Shown: positions 48,018 through 57,073, counted from the first letter of the stretch. The stretch is 64,000 nucleotides of DNA from Chthoniobacterales bacterium (GCA_014879535.1 JACSRX010000026.1:1-64000); one strand, 5' to 3'. A program made the numbers and translations. Notes: generated by a model from the sequence alone, not told the origin.

Positions 48018-48529
48018 TGGCCGCCGTGATCAAACTGGTGCTGTCGAACCCCACGATGACATTGCTTGTCGCCGGGTTTCTCGCGGCGCTCGTTTCGCTT
48101 GGCGTCAAGAAACGGCCATGGAGCAGGGAGACCGTCGTCGAAACGCTGGTGGCGTATTTCTTCCTCTTCAGCATCGGGATCAGCTATCTCTACAACTTCG
48201 TGATGCATGTGTTTTTCGCCGGCTTCACGGCGGCCTACATCGGGTGGGCGGACAGTCCGTTCCAATACGAAGTGGGCTTTGCCAGCCTCGGCATCGGCGT
48301 CGCGGGGGTGCTGTCATTCCGGCACAACCTCGCCTTCCGGGTGGCCACGTTCCTTCCCCCGGCATTTTTCCTATGGGGCGCCGCCGGAGGGCACATCTAT
48401 CAGATCGTCACCGCGCACAACATGGCCCCGGGCAATGCCGGGACGATTTTGTGGACGGATATCCTGCTTCCGGTCATCGGATTCGTGCTGCTTTGGGCGC
48501 AGTGGAAGAACCCGACCAAGTCTGGCTGA
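48014..48529 (+). CDS. DUF6790-type membrane protein
   Basis: A 171-residue protein with about five hydrophobic segments. The region AAYIGWADSPFQYEVGFASLGIGV followed by GAAGGHIYQIVTAHNMAPGN and WTDILLPVIGFVLLW fits the DUF6790 family as I know it. Function unknown. The ATG at 48014 overlaps the DUF1648 stop, so it is translationally coupled. The stop lies in the loop of a 12-bp hairpin. Confidence 0.72.
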   Translation: MMAAVIKLVLSNPTMTLLVAGFLAALVSLGVKKRPWSRETVVETLVAYFFLFSIGISYLYNFVMHVFFAGFTAAYIGWADSPFQYEVGFASLGIGVAGVLSFRHNLAFRVATFLPPAFFLWGAAGGHIYQIVTAHNMAPGNAGTILWTDILLPVIGFVLLWAQWKNPTKSG

Positions 48530-48540
48530 CTTGGTCGGGT
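48510..48540. terminator. Perfect 12-bp hairpin over a stop codon between convergent genes
   Basis: ACCCGACCAAGT (48510-48521) pairs with ACTTGGTCGGGT (48529-48540) across a 7-base loop. The DUF6790 stop (TGA, 48527-48529) is in the loop. No T-run follows on either side. It is probably a bidirectional transcription stop or mRNA end protector for this gene and the convergent rlmI. Confidence 0.6.
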
Positions 48541-48562
48541 GAAGTGAAGAAGGGCGCCGCAT

Positions 48563-49732
48563 TCAGCGCCCCGGCGCCATTTCGAGGAGGAAGCCCTTGA
48601 GGTAGGCGGATTCGGGGAGTCCGAGGACGACGGGGTGGTCGGCGCGCTGGGAATAGCGGGCGCGGAGGCGCGCGGTGCGCTTCGCGTCGATCATGGCGTC
48701 CAGGATGGTGTCGAGGAAGATCGGGTCGGAAACGTGATGCGAGCAGCAGAAGGTGGCCAAGAGCCCTCCGGGTTCGAGGAGGGAGGCGGCGCGGAGATGG
48801 ATTTCCTTGTATCCGCGCAGGGCGTCGTTGAGCCGCGCGCGGTCGCGGGTGAAGGAAGGGGGATCGAGGATGACGAGGTCGTAGCGGTCGCCGCGGCCGA
48901 CGGCGGCCTTGAGCCAATCGAAGACATTGGCCTCCTCGACCTTGAGTGTGACGCCATTGCGCTTCGCATTGGCGTTGATGGCGGCGCAGGCGTCGGCGGA
49001 AATGTCGAGCGCGGTGACTTCGGTGGCGCCGGCGAGCGCGCAGGCGAGGGCGAAGCCGCCTTGGTTGCTGAAGCAGTCGAGCACGCGACGCCCTTTGGCG
49101 TGCGCGGCCACGAGGGCGTAGTTGCCGGCTTGGTCGAGATAGAGTCCGGTTTTTTGTCCGCCGGGGAGTTCGATGCCGAAGCGCACACCGCCAAGGGCGA
49201 CTTCGAAGGCGCCGGGGGCCTCCCCGCGCAGGATTCCGGTGTGGAGTTCAAGCCCCTCGGCTTTGCGAACCGGCCCGTCGTTGCGCTCGAGGAGGCAGCG
49301 CGGCGCGAGGACTTCCCTGACGGCGTCGGCGATGATGTCCTTGCGGAGATCCATCGCGAGGGTGAGGGTCTGCAACACCACGCAGTCGCCGTAACGGTCG
49401 AGGATGAGTCCGGGCAACCCGTCGCTTTCACTCCAGACTTCGCGGCGAGCCGATGGGTCGAGTCCGAGACGGTCGCGGTATTCCGAGGCCATGCGCAGGC
49501 GGCGCAGGAAGAAATCGGCGTCGAGGTCCTGGCGCTGGCGTGAGAAGCGCCGTGCGGGAATTTTCGAGCGGCTGTTGTAGATGGCGCTGCCGAGGAAGCG
49601 GTCGCGCTGGTCCTTGAGCCCGATGACATCGCCGTCCTTGGGCTGGCCGGTGACCTTGAGCACCTCGTTGTCGTGCACCCAGTCGTGGCCGTGGAAGACC
49701 CGTGCGCGGGGCCGGACAATCAGGCTGGCCAT
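48563..49732 (-). CDS. rlmI: 23S rRNA cytosine methyltransferase RlmI-like
   Basis: SAM-dependent methyltransferase of the RlmI/YccW family, which makes m5C at 23S position 1962 in E. coli. The 389-residue product has an N-terminal PUA domain (RPRARVFHGHDWVHDNEV), the central SESDGLPGLILDRYGDCVVLQ domain, then TGLYLDQ, the SAM site RRVLDCFSNQGGFALACA and the catalytic region DLVILDPPSFTR with TFCCSHHV, the two-Cys catalytic arrangement. It starts 3 bases after the kamA stop, so it may be cotranscribed with it. Confidence 0.92.
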   Translation of the reverse strand: MASLIVRPRARVFHGHDWVHDNEVLKVTGQPKDGDVIGLKDQRDRFLGSAIYNSRSKIPARRFSRQRQDLDADFFLRRLRMASEYRDRLGLDPSARREVWSESDGLPGLILDRYGDCVVLQTLTLAMDLRKDIIADAVREVLAPRCLLERNDGPVRKAEGLELHTGILRGEAPGAFEVALGGVRFGIELPGGQKTGLYLDQAGNYALVAAHAKGRRVLDCFSNQGGFALACALAGATEVTALDISADACAAINANAKRNGVTLKVEEANVFDWLKAAVGRGDRYDLVILDPPSFTRDRARLNDALRGYKEIHLRAASLLEPGGLLATFCCSHHVSDPIFLDTILDAMIDAKRTARLRARYSQRADHPVVLGLPESAYLKGFLLEMAPGR

Positions 49733-49735
49733 GGG

Positions 49736-50908
49736 TCAGTAATCCAAGACGGACTCGGGACGGACGGCGGTGGCATCACCGGCGGACTTTTCCGGATATT
49801 CGAAAACGCGGCCCTCGTAGTTGCGGAGGACGACCTTTTCCGTGTCGTGGTAGAGCACGTAGCCGGGGCTGACTGGCACCTTGCCGCCGCCGCCGGGCGC
49901 GTCGATGACGAATTGCGGCACGGCATAGCCGGTGGTGTGCCCGCGCAGGGATTCGATGAGTTCGATCCCGCGGGCCACGCTGGTGCGGAGGTGGGCGGAC
50001 CCGTGGATCAGGTCGCACTGGTAGAGGTAGTAGGGCCGGACGCGGCAGCGCAGGAGCTTGTGGATGAGGGTGCGCATGGTGTCCTTGTCGTCGTTGACCC
50101 CGGCCAGCAGCACGCTCTGGTTGCCGAGGGGGATGCCGGCATCGGCGAGGCGTCCGAGGGCGTCGCGCACCTCGGTGGTGAGCTCGCGGGGATGGTTGAC
50201 GTGGATGCTCATCCAGAGCGGGTGGAATTCGCGCAGCATGGCGCAGAGCTCCGGCGTGATGCGTTGCGGCAGGAAGATCGGGACGCGCGAGCCGATGCGG
50301 AGGAATTCGATGTGCCTGATCGCGCGGAGCCGGGCGAGGATTTTGCGGAGGCGTTCGTCCGAGAGAAGAAGGGCGTCACCCCCCGAAAGCAGGACGTCGC
50401 GCACCTCGGTATGCTGTTCGAGGTATCGGTAGATCGCCTCGAAGTCGGTTTCGAGTTCCTGCTCGCCCACGCCGCTGACCACGCGGCTGCGCGTGCAGTA
50501 GCGGCAGTAGCTGGCGCAGCGGTCGGTGACGAGGAAGAGAACGCGGTCCGGATAGCGGTGGACGAGCCCCGGCACCGGCATGTGGGAGTCCTCGCCGCAG
50601 GGGTCCGCCATCTCGCCGGGGGAGATCGTTGTTTCCGCCGCGAGGGGCATGACCTGCCTCCGGATCGGGCAATCCGGATTGTCCGGCTCGATGAGGTTGA
50701 AGAAATGCGGGGTGATGGAGAAGGCGAGCTTGTGGGCGGTGAGGAGAAGACCCTCGCGCTCCTCGCGGGTGAGGTTGATATGGCGCGCGGCTTCGTCCAG
50801 CGAGCCGACGCGGTGGCGGAGTTGCCATCGCCAATCATTCCATTCCGTCCCGGTGGCGGACGGCCAGAATCCGGGGGCGTGGCTGCGGAATTCGCGGTCG
50901 GTGTTCAT
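49736..50908 (-). CDS. KamA-family radical SAM aminomutase
   Basis: A 390-residue radical SAM and PLP enzyme of the lysine 2,3-aminomutase family. It opens near TEWNDWRWQLRHRVGS like KamA. The SAM cysteines are in CASYCRYCTRSR, LSGGDALLLSD follows, and the PLP-lysine loop is DAPGGGGKVPVSPGY. Length and N-terminus favour KamA over the shorter EpmB (EF-P lysine) proteins, and no efp or epmA is nearby. So beta-lysine formation is possible, for osmolyte or peptide use. It sits between murA and rlmI. Confidence 0.88.
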   Translation of the reverse strand: MNTDREFRSHAPGFWPSATGTEWNDWRWQLRHRVGSLDEAARHINLTREEREGLLLTAHKLAFSITPHFFNLIEPDNPDCPIRRQVMPLAAETTISPGEMADPCGEDSHMPVPGLVHRYPDRVLFLVTDRCASYCRYCTRSRVVSGVGEQELETDFEAIYRYLEQHTEVRDVLLSGGDALLLSDERLRKILARLRAIRHIEFLRIGSRVPIFLPQRITPELCAMLREFHPLWMSIHVNHPRELTTEVRDALGRLADAGIPLGNQSVLLAGVNDDKDTMRTLIHKLLRCRVRPYYLYQCDLIHGSAHLRTSVARGIELIESLRGHTTGYAVPQFVIDAPGGGGKVPVSPGYVLYHDTEKVVLRNYEGRVFEYPEKSAGDATAVRPESVLDY

Positions 50909-50933
50909 GTCCTGCACGAAGAGTTTCGATGCC

Positions 50934-52193
50934 TCAGGCTTTGACGCGTTCAATTTTCGCACCGACATCGTTGAGCTTGTCATCGATGTGCTCGTAGCCG
51001 CGGTCGATGTGGTAAACACGATTGATCTCGGTGACGCCCTCCGCGGCGAGCCCGGCAAGGAGGAGGGCGGCGGAGGCGCGCAGGTCGCTGGCCATGACAG
51101 GGGCGCCGCTGAGCGAACCGTTGCCGGTGATGACAGCGGTGGGGTGCTGGAGCTTGATCTGCGCGCCCATGCGGGAAAGTTCGGCCACGTGCATGAAACG
51201 CTGCGGGAAGACATGGTCCGTGACGACGCTCACGCCGGGGGCACGCACGAGGAGGGCGCACATCTGGGCCTGCATGTCGGTGGGGAATCCGGGGTAAGGG
51301 CTTGTTTCGAGGTGGAGCGGACTGACCGAACCGTTCGGGCGGATGGTGACCGATTTCGCGCCGGACTCGACATGGAAGCCGGCGCTTTGGAGAGGGGCAA
51401 TCACGGCTTCGAGATGGTCGGGACGCACATGGTTCACGGTGAGTTCGCCGCCGGCGATGGCCCCGGCAACGAGCATGGTTCCCGCCTCGATGCGGTCCGG
51501 GATCACGGTGTAATCGGTGCCATGAAGTTCCCCGACGCCCTCGACGACGATGTGCCGGGTGCCCGCGCCCCGGATCTTGGCGCCCATCGAGATGAGGAAA
51601 TTGGCTAGGTCCACCACCTCGGGTTCCTCGGCGGCGTCGTGGATCTCGGTGATGCCGTCGGCAAGAACGGCAGCCATCATGACATTGCCGGTTCCGAGCA
51701 CGGTCGTTCCGTGGCTGCCGCGCATGCTCACGCTGCTGCCGCGGAGGGACGGGGCGAAGAGCTTGATGTTGCCGCCCTGCACGCGCACGGCGGCGCCGAG
51801 CGCCTCGAACCCGCGCAGGTGGAGGTCGATGGGACGGTCGCCGATCACGCATCCGCCGGGCAGCGAAACACAGGCCTCGTGTTCGCGGCCGAGGAGGGGA
51901 CCGAGGACGCAGACCGAGGCGCGCATCTTGCGGACGAGTTCGTAGGGCGCCTCGGTGCGGATGCGTTCGGCCTTGATGATGACGACACCGCTGGCGCGCT
52001 CCACCTCGCAGCCGAGATGGCTGAGGATGGTGAGCATGTAGTGGATGTCGCTGAGATCGGGGACGCCGCGGATGACGCAGCGTTCGCGGGTCAGCAGGGC
52101 GGCGGCGAGGATCGGCAGGGAGGAGTTTTTCGATCCGCTGATGCGCACTGTGCCGCGAAGCGGGTGTCCGCCGTGAACGAGGATTTTATCCAT
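50934..52193 (-). CDS. murA: UDP-N-acetylglucosamine 1-carboxyvinyltransferase
   Basis: First committed step of peptidoglycan synthesis: transfers enolpyruvate from PEP to UDP-GlcNAc. The 419-residue product starts MDKILVHGGHPLRGTVRISGSKNSSLP. The fosfomycin-target Cys is present in SLPGGCVIGDRPIDLHLRG, with RASVCVLGPLL before it and the ending RGYEHIDDKLNDVGAKIERV. The ATG at 52193 overlaps the prmC stop (ATGGATAA), giving an 8-base overlap. Confidence 0.97.
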   Translation of the reverse strand: MDKILVHGGHPLRGTVRISGSKNSSLPILAAALLTRERCVIRGVPDLSDIHYMLTILSHLGCEVERASGVVIIKAERIRTEAPYELVRKMRASVCVLGPLLGREHEACVSLPGGCVIGDRPIDLHLRGFEALGAAVRVQGGNIKLFAPSLRGSSVSMRGSHGTTVLGTGNVMMAAVLADGITEIHDAAEEPEVVDLANFLISMGAKIRGAGTRHIVVEGVGELHGTDYTVIPDRIEAGTMLVAGAIAGGELTVNHVRPDHLEAVIAPLQSAGFHVESGAKSVTIRPNGSVSPLHLETSPYPGFPTDMQAQMCALLVRAPGVSVVTDHVFPQRFMHVAELSRMGAQIKLQHPTAVITGNGSLSGAPVMASDLRASAALLLAGLAAEGVTEINRVYHIDRGYEHIDDKLNDVGAKIERVKA

Positions 52194-53037
52194 GGATGCC
52201 GAGCGCGAAGCGCGGGATATTTTGATAATCCGGCCGGACGGAAATGTCCCGAAATTTGCTGTCCGCCAGAAGTCCGGCCACGGCCTCGTGCTGTCCGATG
52301 CCGATTTCCAGAATGATGGCCCCGCCGGGGGCAAGGTGCCCGGGGGCGAGGCCGATGAGCTTGCGGATCAGGTCGAGTCCGTCCGGGCCGCCGTCGAGCG
52401 CGGAGGCGGGGTCGCGGCGGACCTCCTCGGAAAGCGCCGGGATGTCCCCGCCGGGAATGTAGGGAAGATTTGCGAGGATGAGGTCGAACGGTCCGCCGGC
52501 CTCGGGGAGCAAGTCGGCTTGGGAGAAGCGGATGCGCTCCGCGATTTGGTGGCGGCTTGCGTTCTCGGCGGCCAAGGCGAGCGCCTCCCCGGAGGCGTCG
52601 GTGGCATGCACGGAGGCCCCCGGAAGGGCGAGGGCGACGGTCAGGGCAATGACCCCGCTGCCGGTTCCGACGTCGAGGACGGACGCGTCGGGTCGTGCGG
52701 CGGCGAGTTCGAGGGCGATCTCCACCAACTGCTCGGTCTCTGGGCGGGGAATGAGGGCGCGGGGATCGCACGCGAAGACCCGGCCGTGAAACTCGACGGT
52801 GCCGAGGATGTGCTGCAGCGGTTCCCGCGAGCCGCGGCGGCGCACAAGTTCACGCAACGGGGCCCGTTCGGTTTCGCCGAGAAGCCGGTCGAATTGCAGG
52901 TAAAGCTCCATGCGCTTGAGGCCGAGTGCGCTGGCGAGAAGGTGCTCGGCGTTGAGGCGCGGGTTCTCCACGCCGCGGGCGGCGAGGTAGGATTCCGCGC
53001 CACGCAGGACTTCCAGGAGGGGGAGGGATTCGGGCAT
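52186..53037 (-). CDS. prmC: Peptide chain release factor N5-glutamine methyltransferase
   Basis: Methylates the GGQ glutamine of release factors. The 283-residue product has a helical N-terminal domain (AAARGVENPRLNAEHLLA-like, read YLAARGVENPRLNAEHLL), GTVEFHGRVFACDPRALIPRPETE, the SAM site VLDVGTGSGVIALTVA, and the substrate motif NLPYIPGGD. It follows its substrate gene prfA by 12 bases and overlaps murA, the usual prfA-prmC arrangement. Confidence 0.96.
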   Translation of the reverse strand: MPESLPLLEVLRGAESYLAARGVENPRLNAEHLLASALGLKRMELYLQFDRLLGETERAPLRELVRRRGSREPLQHILGTVEFHGRVFACDPRALIPRPETEQLVEIALELAAARPDASVLDVGTGSGVIALTVALALPGASVHATDASGEALALAAENASRHQIAERIRFSQADLLPEAGGPFDLILANLPYIPGGDIPALSEEVRRDPASALDGGPDGLDLIRKLIGLAPGHLAPGGAIILEIGIGQHEAVAGLLADSKFRDISVRPDYQNIPRFALGIHG

Positions 53038-53049
53038 GGGGCGTCCGGT

Positions 53050-54126
53050 TCAGGCCAGCCCTGCCTCGGCCAGCCGGTCCTCCATGTCGCGCTGCTGCAG
53101 GGCGGCGACCATTTCCTCGAGATCGCCCTCCATCACGCGGTCGAGGTTGTAAAGGGTGAGCCCGATGCGGTGGTCCGTGACGCGGTTTTGGGGAAAGTTG
53201 TAGGTGCGGATCTTCTCCTCGCGTCCGGCCCGCCCGATGAGGCTGCGTCGGTGGGCGGAGTATTTCGCCTCCTCCTCGTTGCGTTTGTCCTCGAGGAGGC
53301 GTGTCCGCAGGATTTCGAGGGCGGCGGCCTTGTTCTTCTGCTGGGAGCGTCCGTCCTGGCACCGGACGATCTTGCCGGTGGGGACGTGGAGGATCTGAAC
53401 GGCGGAGTCGGTGGTGTTGACGCCCTGTCCGCCCGGTCCGCCGGAGCGGCAGACTTCGATGCGCAGGTCCTGCGGACGCAATTCGACATCGACTTCCTGG
53501 GCTTCGGGGAGCACGGCCACGGTGGCGGTGGACGTGTGGATGCGGCCCTGGGCCTCGGTGGCGGGGACGCGCTGCACGCGGTGGACGCCGCTTTCGTAGC
53601 GCAGGCGGCGGAAGACCGCGTCGCCGACGACCTTGAAGATGACTTCCTTGAAACCGCCGAGTCCGGAGGGGCTGGAATCGACGGGCTCGATTTTGAGGCC
53701 GAGTGCCTCGGCGTGGCGCTGATACATGCGGCAGAGGTCCGCGGCGAAAAGCGCGGCCTCGTCGCCGCCGGTGCCCGCGCGGATTTCCACGATGGCATTG
53801 CGGTCCTCGGCCTCGTCCGGCGGCAGGAGCGCGAACTGGATGTCGCGGTCGAGCACGGCGAGGCGGTTCCGGATCTCGGGGATCTCCGCGGCGGCGAGCT
53901 CCGCCATGGCGGCATCGGTGCCGGTCGCGAGTTCCTCGTTCTCCTTCAATTGGACGCGCAGGCGCGAGGCTTCACTGTCGGCATCCGCCAACTCCTTGAG
54001 CCGGGCGTGTTCACGCATGATCTCCCGCGCCTTGGCCGGATCGGCGTAAAGGTCGTCGGACGCGACGAGCTTCTCCACCTCGGCCAGGCGCTCGCGTTTC
54101 TTGTCGATGAGCGGGGCGAGATCCAT
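53050..54126 (-). CDS. prfA: Peptide chain release factor 1
   Basis: Ends translation at UAA and UAG codons. The 358-residue product from ATG 54126 (MDLAPLIDKKRERLAEVEKL) has the PAT recognition motif in RVPATEAQGRIHTS and the catalytic GGQ in GGPGGQGVNTTDSAVQ, with RAGTGGDEAALFA upstream. A TTG two codons earlier is possible but unneeded. prmC follows by 12 bases. A terminator-like hairpin lies just upstream of the start. Confidence 0.97.
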   Translation of the reverse strand: MDLAPLIDKKRERLAEVEKLVASDDLYADPAKAREIMREHARLKELADADSEASRLRVQLKENEELATGTDAAMAELAAAEIPEIRNRLAVLDRDIQFALLPPDEAEDRNAIVEIRAGTGGDEAALFAADLCRMYQRHAEALGLKIEPVDSSPSGLGGFKEVIFKVVGDAVFRRLRYESGVHRVQRVPATEAQGRIHTSTATVAVLPEAQEVDVELRPQDLRIEVCRSGGPGGQGVNTTDSAVQILHVPTGKIVRCQDGRSQQKNKAAALEILRTRLLEDKRNEEEAKYSAHRRSLIGRAGREEKIRTYNFPQNRVTDHRIGLTLYNLDRVMEGDLEEMVAALQQRDMEDRLAEAGLA

Positions 54127-54130
54127 GAAC

Positions 54131-54167
54131 AAAAACGGTGACCGGCCGCGGGCGGCGCAATCACCGT
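54131..54167 (-). terminator. Terminator-like hairpin between rpmE and prfA
   Basis: On the minus strand ACGGTGA (as read, 7-bp arms at 54161-54167 and 54135-54141) brackets a 19-base GC loop and is followed by TTTTT. It lies after the rpmE stop and ends 5 bases before the prfA ATG. It may end rpmE transcripts or attenuate read-through into prfA. Confidence 0.6.
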
Positions 54168-54190
54168 GCGTGGGCGCGAAGCCCGTCTGG

Positions 54191-54415
54191 CTAAGCCTTC
54201 TTGATGCGGGCGGCCTTCACGCTGCCGTAGCGGCGCGAGAATTTTTCCACGCGGCCCGCGGTGTCGATGAACTTCTGTTCCCCGGTGAAAAAGGGATGGC
54301 ATGCCGCACAGATGCCGATCTTGATGTTCCGGCGGGTGGAGCGGGTGTGGTAAACGGCCCCGCAGGTGCAGGTGATCGTGGTTTCGGCGTAATCGGGATG
54401 CAGACCGGCTTTCAT
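54191..54415 (-). CDS. rpmE: Large ribosomal subunit protein bL31
   Basis: A 74-residue zinc-form L31. It starts MKAGLHPDYAETTITCTCGAVY, with C-x-C, and has a second pair in CAACHPFFTGEQKF, the four zinc cysteines. KFIDTAGRVEKFSRRYG is the conserved C-terminal part. The gene precedes prfA on the same strand, a common rpmE-prfA-prmC order. Confidence 0.96.
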   Translation of the reverse strand: MKAGLHPDYAETTITCTCGAVYHTRSTRRNIKIGICAACHPFFTGEQKFIDTAGRVEKFSRRYGSVKAARIKKA

Positions 54416-54548
54416 GAGTTTGGAAACGGACCCACCACAATGCCCGGACCGGTGTGGAGGCGCAAGCAAAAGATCGGCCGGTCGGGGGACGGTCGCCCGG
54501 CAAGTTTCTCTGTTGGCACGGGCTGCGCGGTTGTGAGAACAACTGTGG

Positions 54549-56288
54549 ATGCCGCACGATATCAGCCTCATTTCGACCGTCGCCGTGGCCTTCGTGGCGG
54601 CCTTTCTGCTCGGCATGGGAGCCCAGCGGTTGGGGTTCCCGCCGTTGATCGGTTACCTGCTTGCAGGGGTTGCCATCGGTCCGTTTTCACCCGGGTTTGT
54701 CGGTGACCGCGGGTTGGCCGGGCAGTTGGCGGAGATCGGGGTGATGCTGCTGATGTTCGGGGTCGGGCTGCATTTTTCGCTTTCCGACCTGCTGGCCGTG
54801 CGGCGCGTGGCCATTCCCGGCGCCGTCGGGCAGATCGTCATCGCCACGCTGATCGGCGCAGGCATCATGATGGCCGCCGGATGGTCCTTGGGCGGGGCCT
54901 TGGTGCTCGGCGTGAGTCTTTCCGTGGCCAGCACGGTGGTGATGCTCAAAGCCCTCGAGGAACGGGGCGCGTTGGCGTCCGCGAACGGCCGGATCGCCGT
55001 GGGCTGGCTGATCGTCGAGGACCTCGTGATGGTTCTCGCGCTTGTGCTGATTCCCGCGCTGGCCCCGGGCTTTGGCGGCACGGACAACGGCCATGCGCCC
55101 GCGCTTGGCGGCAGCCTGGTGTGGACCCTGGCCGTGTCGATCGGGAAGGTGGCGCTGTTTGTCGGGCTGGCGCTGCTCATCGGTCCGCGCATCATGCCGT
55201 GGATCCTGCGCCAGACGGCGCGCACGGGATCGCGGGAGCTTTTCACGCTGGCGGTGCTGGCGGCGGCGCTCGGCATCGCATTCGGGGCGGCCGAGTTGTT
55301 CGGGGTTTCGTTCGCGCTGGGAGCCTTTTTCGCCGGCATGGTCATGCACGAATCCGAGTTGAGCCACAAAGCCGCGACCAATTCGCTTCCGTTGCAGGAT
55401 GCCTTCGCCGTGCTGTTCTTCGTCTCGGTAGGGATGCTCTTCGATCCGGGAGTGATCGTGCGCGAACCCCTGCTTGTGGCTGCGGTTCTCCTTGTGATCG
55501 TGCTGGGCAAATCCCTCGCGGCTTTCGGCATCGTCTGGGTGCTCGGGTTCCCCGCGAGCACGGGGCTGTTGGTGTCCGCCTCGCTCGCGCAGATCGGAGA
55601 GTTTTCCTTCATCCTTGCCGGACTGGGCATCGCCTTGGGCCTCATGCCGCCCGAGGGGATGAACCTCGTGCTGGCGGGGGCGCTCATTTCCATCACGATC
55701 AACCCCCTTGTTTTCGCCGGGGCCGACCGCCTGTGCGCCCACATTCGTGCGCATCCGAATCTCCTCGAGCGCTGCGAGATGGCGCGCGACCAGAGGCTGC
55801 GCCAGCTTGAGAATGTCCTGGAGTCCGCCGAGGCGCGCGCGAAGGAAAAGGCGTCGGCCCGGAAGACATTCTCGCAAGCGGAATTGGCCAAATGCTTTCC
55901 CATGTTCGCGCAGCTCACGCCCGAGCAGATGGAACTCCTGCTGCTTCATTTCGAGACCGAGGAGGCCTCCCCCGGCATGCGCGTCATCCGGGCCGGAGAC
56001 AAGGCGGAGAAGATCTACTTCATTTCCGAGGGCGAGGCGGAGGTGGCGGTCGGAGGGAAGCGCATCAAGCTGCAGCCCGGCGATTACTTCGGGGAAATGG
56101 CGTTGATCAGCGGCGCCCCGCGGTCGGCGGACGTCACGGCGACGGATTACTGCAGGTTCGCCACGCTCGGACGCCGCGATTTCAAACGCTTTCTGCAGAG
56201 GTTTCCCGGACTGCGCAGTGAGATTGCCTCACAGGCGGCCAGGCGCGAGGAGATGAACCGCGAGGCGGTGCCGGAGGATGCGGTTTGA
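54549..56288 (+). CDS. CPA2 cation:proton antiporter with C-terminal cyclic-nucleotide-binding domain
   Basis: A 579-residue inner-membrane transporter of the KefB/CPA2 type. Twelve or so hydrophobic segments cover residues 5-395, with LGFPPLIGYLLAGVAIGP, SVASTVVMLKALEERG and the region QIGEFSFILAG. In place of the TrkA-N domain of KefB/KefC, it has a linker with coiled-coil character and a cyclic-nucleotide-binding domain at about 445-560 (VIRAGDKAEKIYFISEGEAEVA, GDYFGEMALISGAPRSADVTA), with the E and R of the phosphate-binding cassette. Likely K+ or Na+/H+ exchange gated by a nucleotide. Lone gene on the plus strand. Confidence 0.88.
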   Translation: MPHDISLISTVAVAFVAAFLLGMGAQRLGFPPLIGYLLAGVAIGPFSPGFVGDRGLAGQLAEIGVMLLMFGVGLHFSLSDLLAVRRVAIPGAVGQIVIATLIGAGIMMAAGWSLGGALVLGVSLSVASTVVMLKALEERGALASANGRIAVGWLIVEDLVMVLALVLIPALAPGFGGTDNGHAPALGGSLVWTLAVSIGKVALFVGLALLIGPRIMPWILRQTARTGSRELFTLAVLAAALGIAFGAAELFGVSFALGAFFAGMVMHESELSHKAATNSLPLQDAFAVLFFVSVGMLFDPGVIVREPLLVAAVLLVIVLGKSLAAFGIVWVLGFPASTGLLVSASLAQIGEFSFILAGLGIALGLMPPEGMNLVLAGALISITINPLVFAGADRLCAHIRAHPNLLERCEMARDQRLRQLENVLESAEARAKEKASARKTFSQAELAKCFPMFAQLTPEQMELLLLHFETEEASPGMRVIRAGDKAEKIYFISEGEAEVAVGGKRIKLQPGDYFGEMALISGAPRSADVTATDYCRFATLGRRDFKRFLQRFPGLRSEIASQAARREEMNREAVPEDAV

Positions 56289-56303
56289 GCCGGGCTCCGG
56301 CCG

Positions 56304-56576
56304 TCAGCCGACGTCCTTCACCTCGAACTCCACACCTCCGAGCCACCGGGCGAGGAGATTGTAAAGCGCGGCGAAGATGGCGAAGAAGATGAATCCGAAC
56401 AGACCCATGATCAGGGGCATCGCGGTGTAGACGATGCCGATGACCTTCATGTCGCCACCGCCGAAGATGAGCATCGGAATTCCGGCGAGCGAATACAGGA
56501 ATCCGAAAAGGATGTAGAGGGTGACGACGATCTTGCTCGATTGGAGCACGGAAATGCGGGTGATTTGCTTTTTCAT
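56304..56576 (-). CDS. DUF3566-like small membrane protein
   Basis: A 90-residue protein starting MKKQITRISVLQSSKIVVTL. It has two membrane segments (VTLYILFGFLYSLAGIPMLI and a second with PLIMGLFGFIFFAIFAALYNL) and a polar tail ARWLGGVEFEVKDVG. The pattern RISVLQSSKI…ALYNLLARWLGGVEFEV fits DUF3566-type proteins. Function unknown. It lies between the antiporter and arsC without overlap. Confidence 0.72.
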   Translation of the reverse strand: MKKQITRISVLQSSKIVVTLYILFGFLYSLAGIPMLIFGGGDMKVIGIVYTAMPLIMGLFGFIFFAIFAALYNLLARWLGGVEFEVKDVG

Positions 56577-56626
56577 GGGGTGCGGCCCAATTTCCTCACC
56601 GGACGAAGCCCCCGGCAACCCCATTT

Positions 56627-57073
56627 TCATGAGTCTGCACGGACGGCCGTTTGGCGAAGGCCTGCGGCGTAGGCGCGGAACACAAGTGCGATCTGGTCGC
56701 GGACTTGGCGGAACTTTTCGAGGATTTCCTCCTCGGAGCCGGTGGCATGTGCCGGGTCCTCGAAGCCCCAATGGTGGCGGCGCACCTGGCCGGGGAACAC
56801 CGGGCAGGCTTGGTCGGCATGGCCGCAGACGGTGATGACGGTCTCGACGTTGCGGTCGAGGAATTCCTCCATGGGCTTGGAGCGGTGGTTCGAGATGTCG
56901 ATTCCGATTTCGTCCATGACTTGGATCGCCTTCGGATGCACGTAACCCGCGGGCTTCGACCCGGCGCTCTGGACGTCGAGGATGTCGCCGGCGGCTTCAC
57001 GAAGAATGCCCTCCGCCATGTGGCTTCGGCAGGAGTTCCCGGTGCAGAGGATGAGGGCGCGTGGATTGTTCAT
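56627..57073 (-). CDS. arsC: Arsenate reductase (thioredoxin/LMW-phosphatase type)
   Basis: Reduces arsenate to arsenite in the cytoplasm for export. The 148-residue product has the LMW-PTP-type loop [10 protein letters not shown], with the active Cys at residue 10, then [35 protein letters not shown] with two further Cys for the disulfide relay, and [10 protein letters not shown]. The ATG overlaps the acr3 stop as ATGA. It is the last gene of the arsR-DUF6428-acr3-arsC run. Confidence 0.95.
   Translation of the reverse strand: MNNPRALILCTGNSCRSHMAEGILREAAGDILDVQSAGSKPAGYVHPKAIQVMDEIGIDISNHRSKPMEEFLDRNVETVITVCGHADQACPVFPGQVRRHHWGFEDPAHATGSEEEILEKFRQVRDQIALVFRAYAAGLRQTAVRADS

Noticed and set aside
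52192..54141. A 649-codon plus-strand frame opposite prmC and prfA
   Set aside because: Antisense shadow; the product is repetitive Gly/Glu/Val sequence and the real genes are certain.
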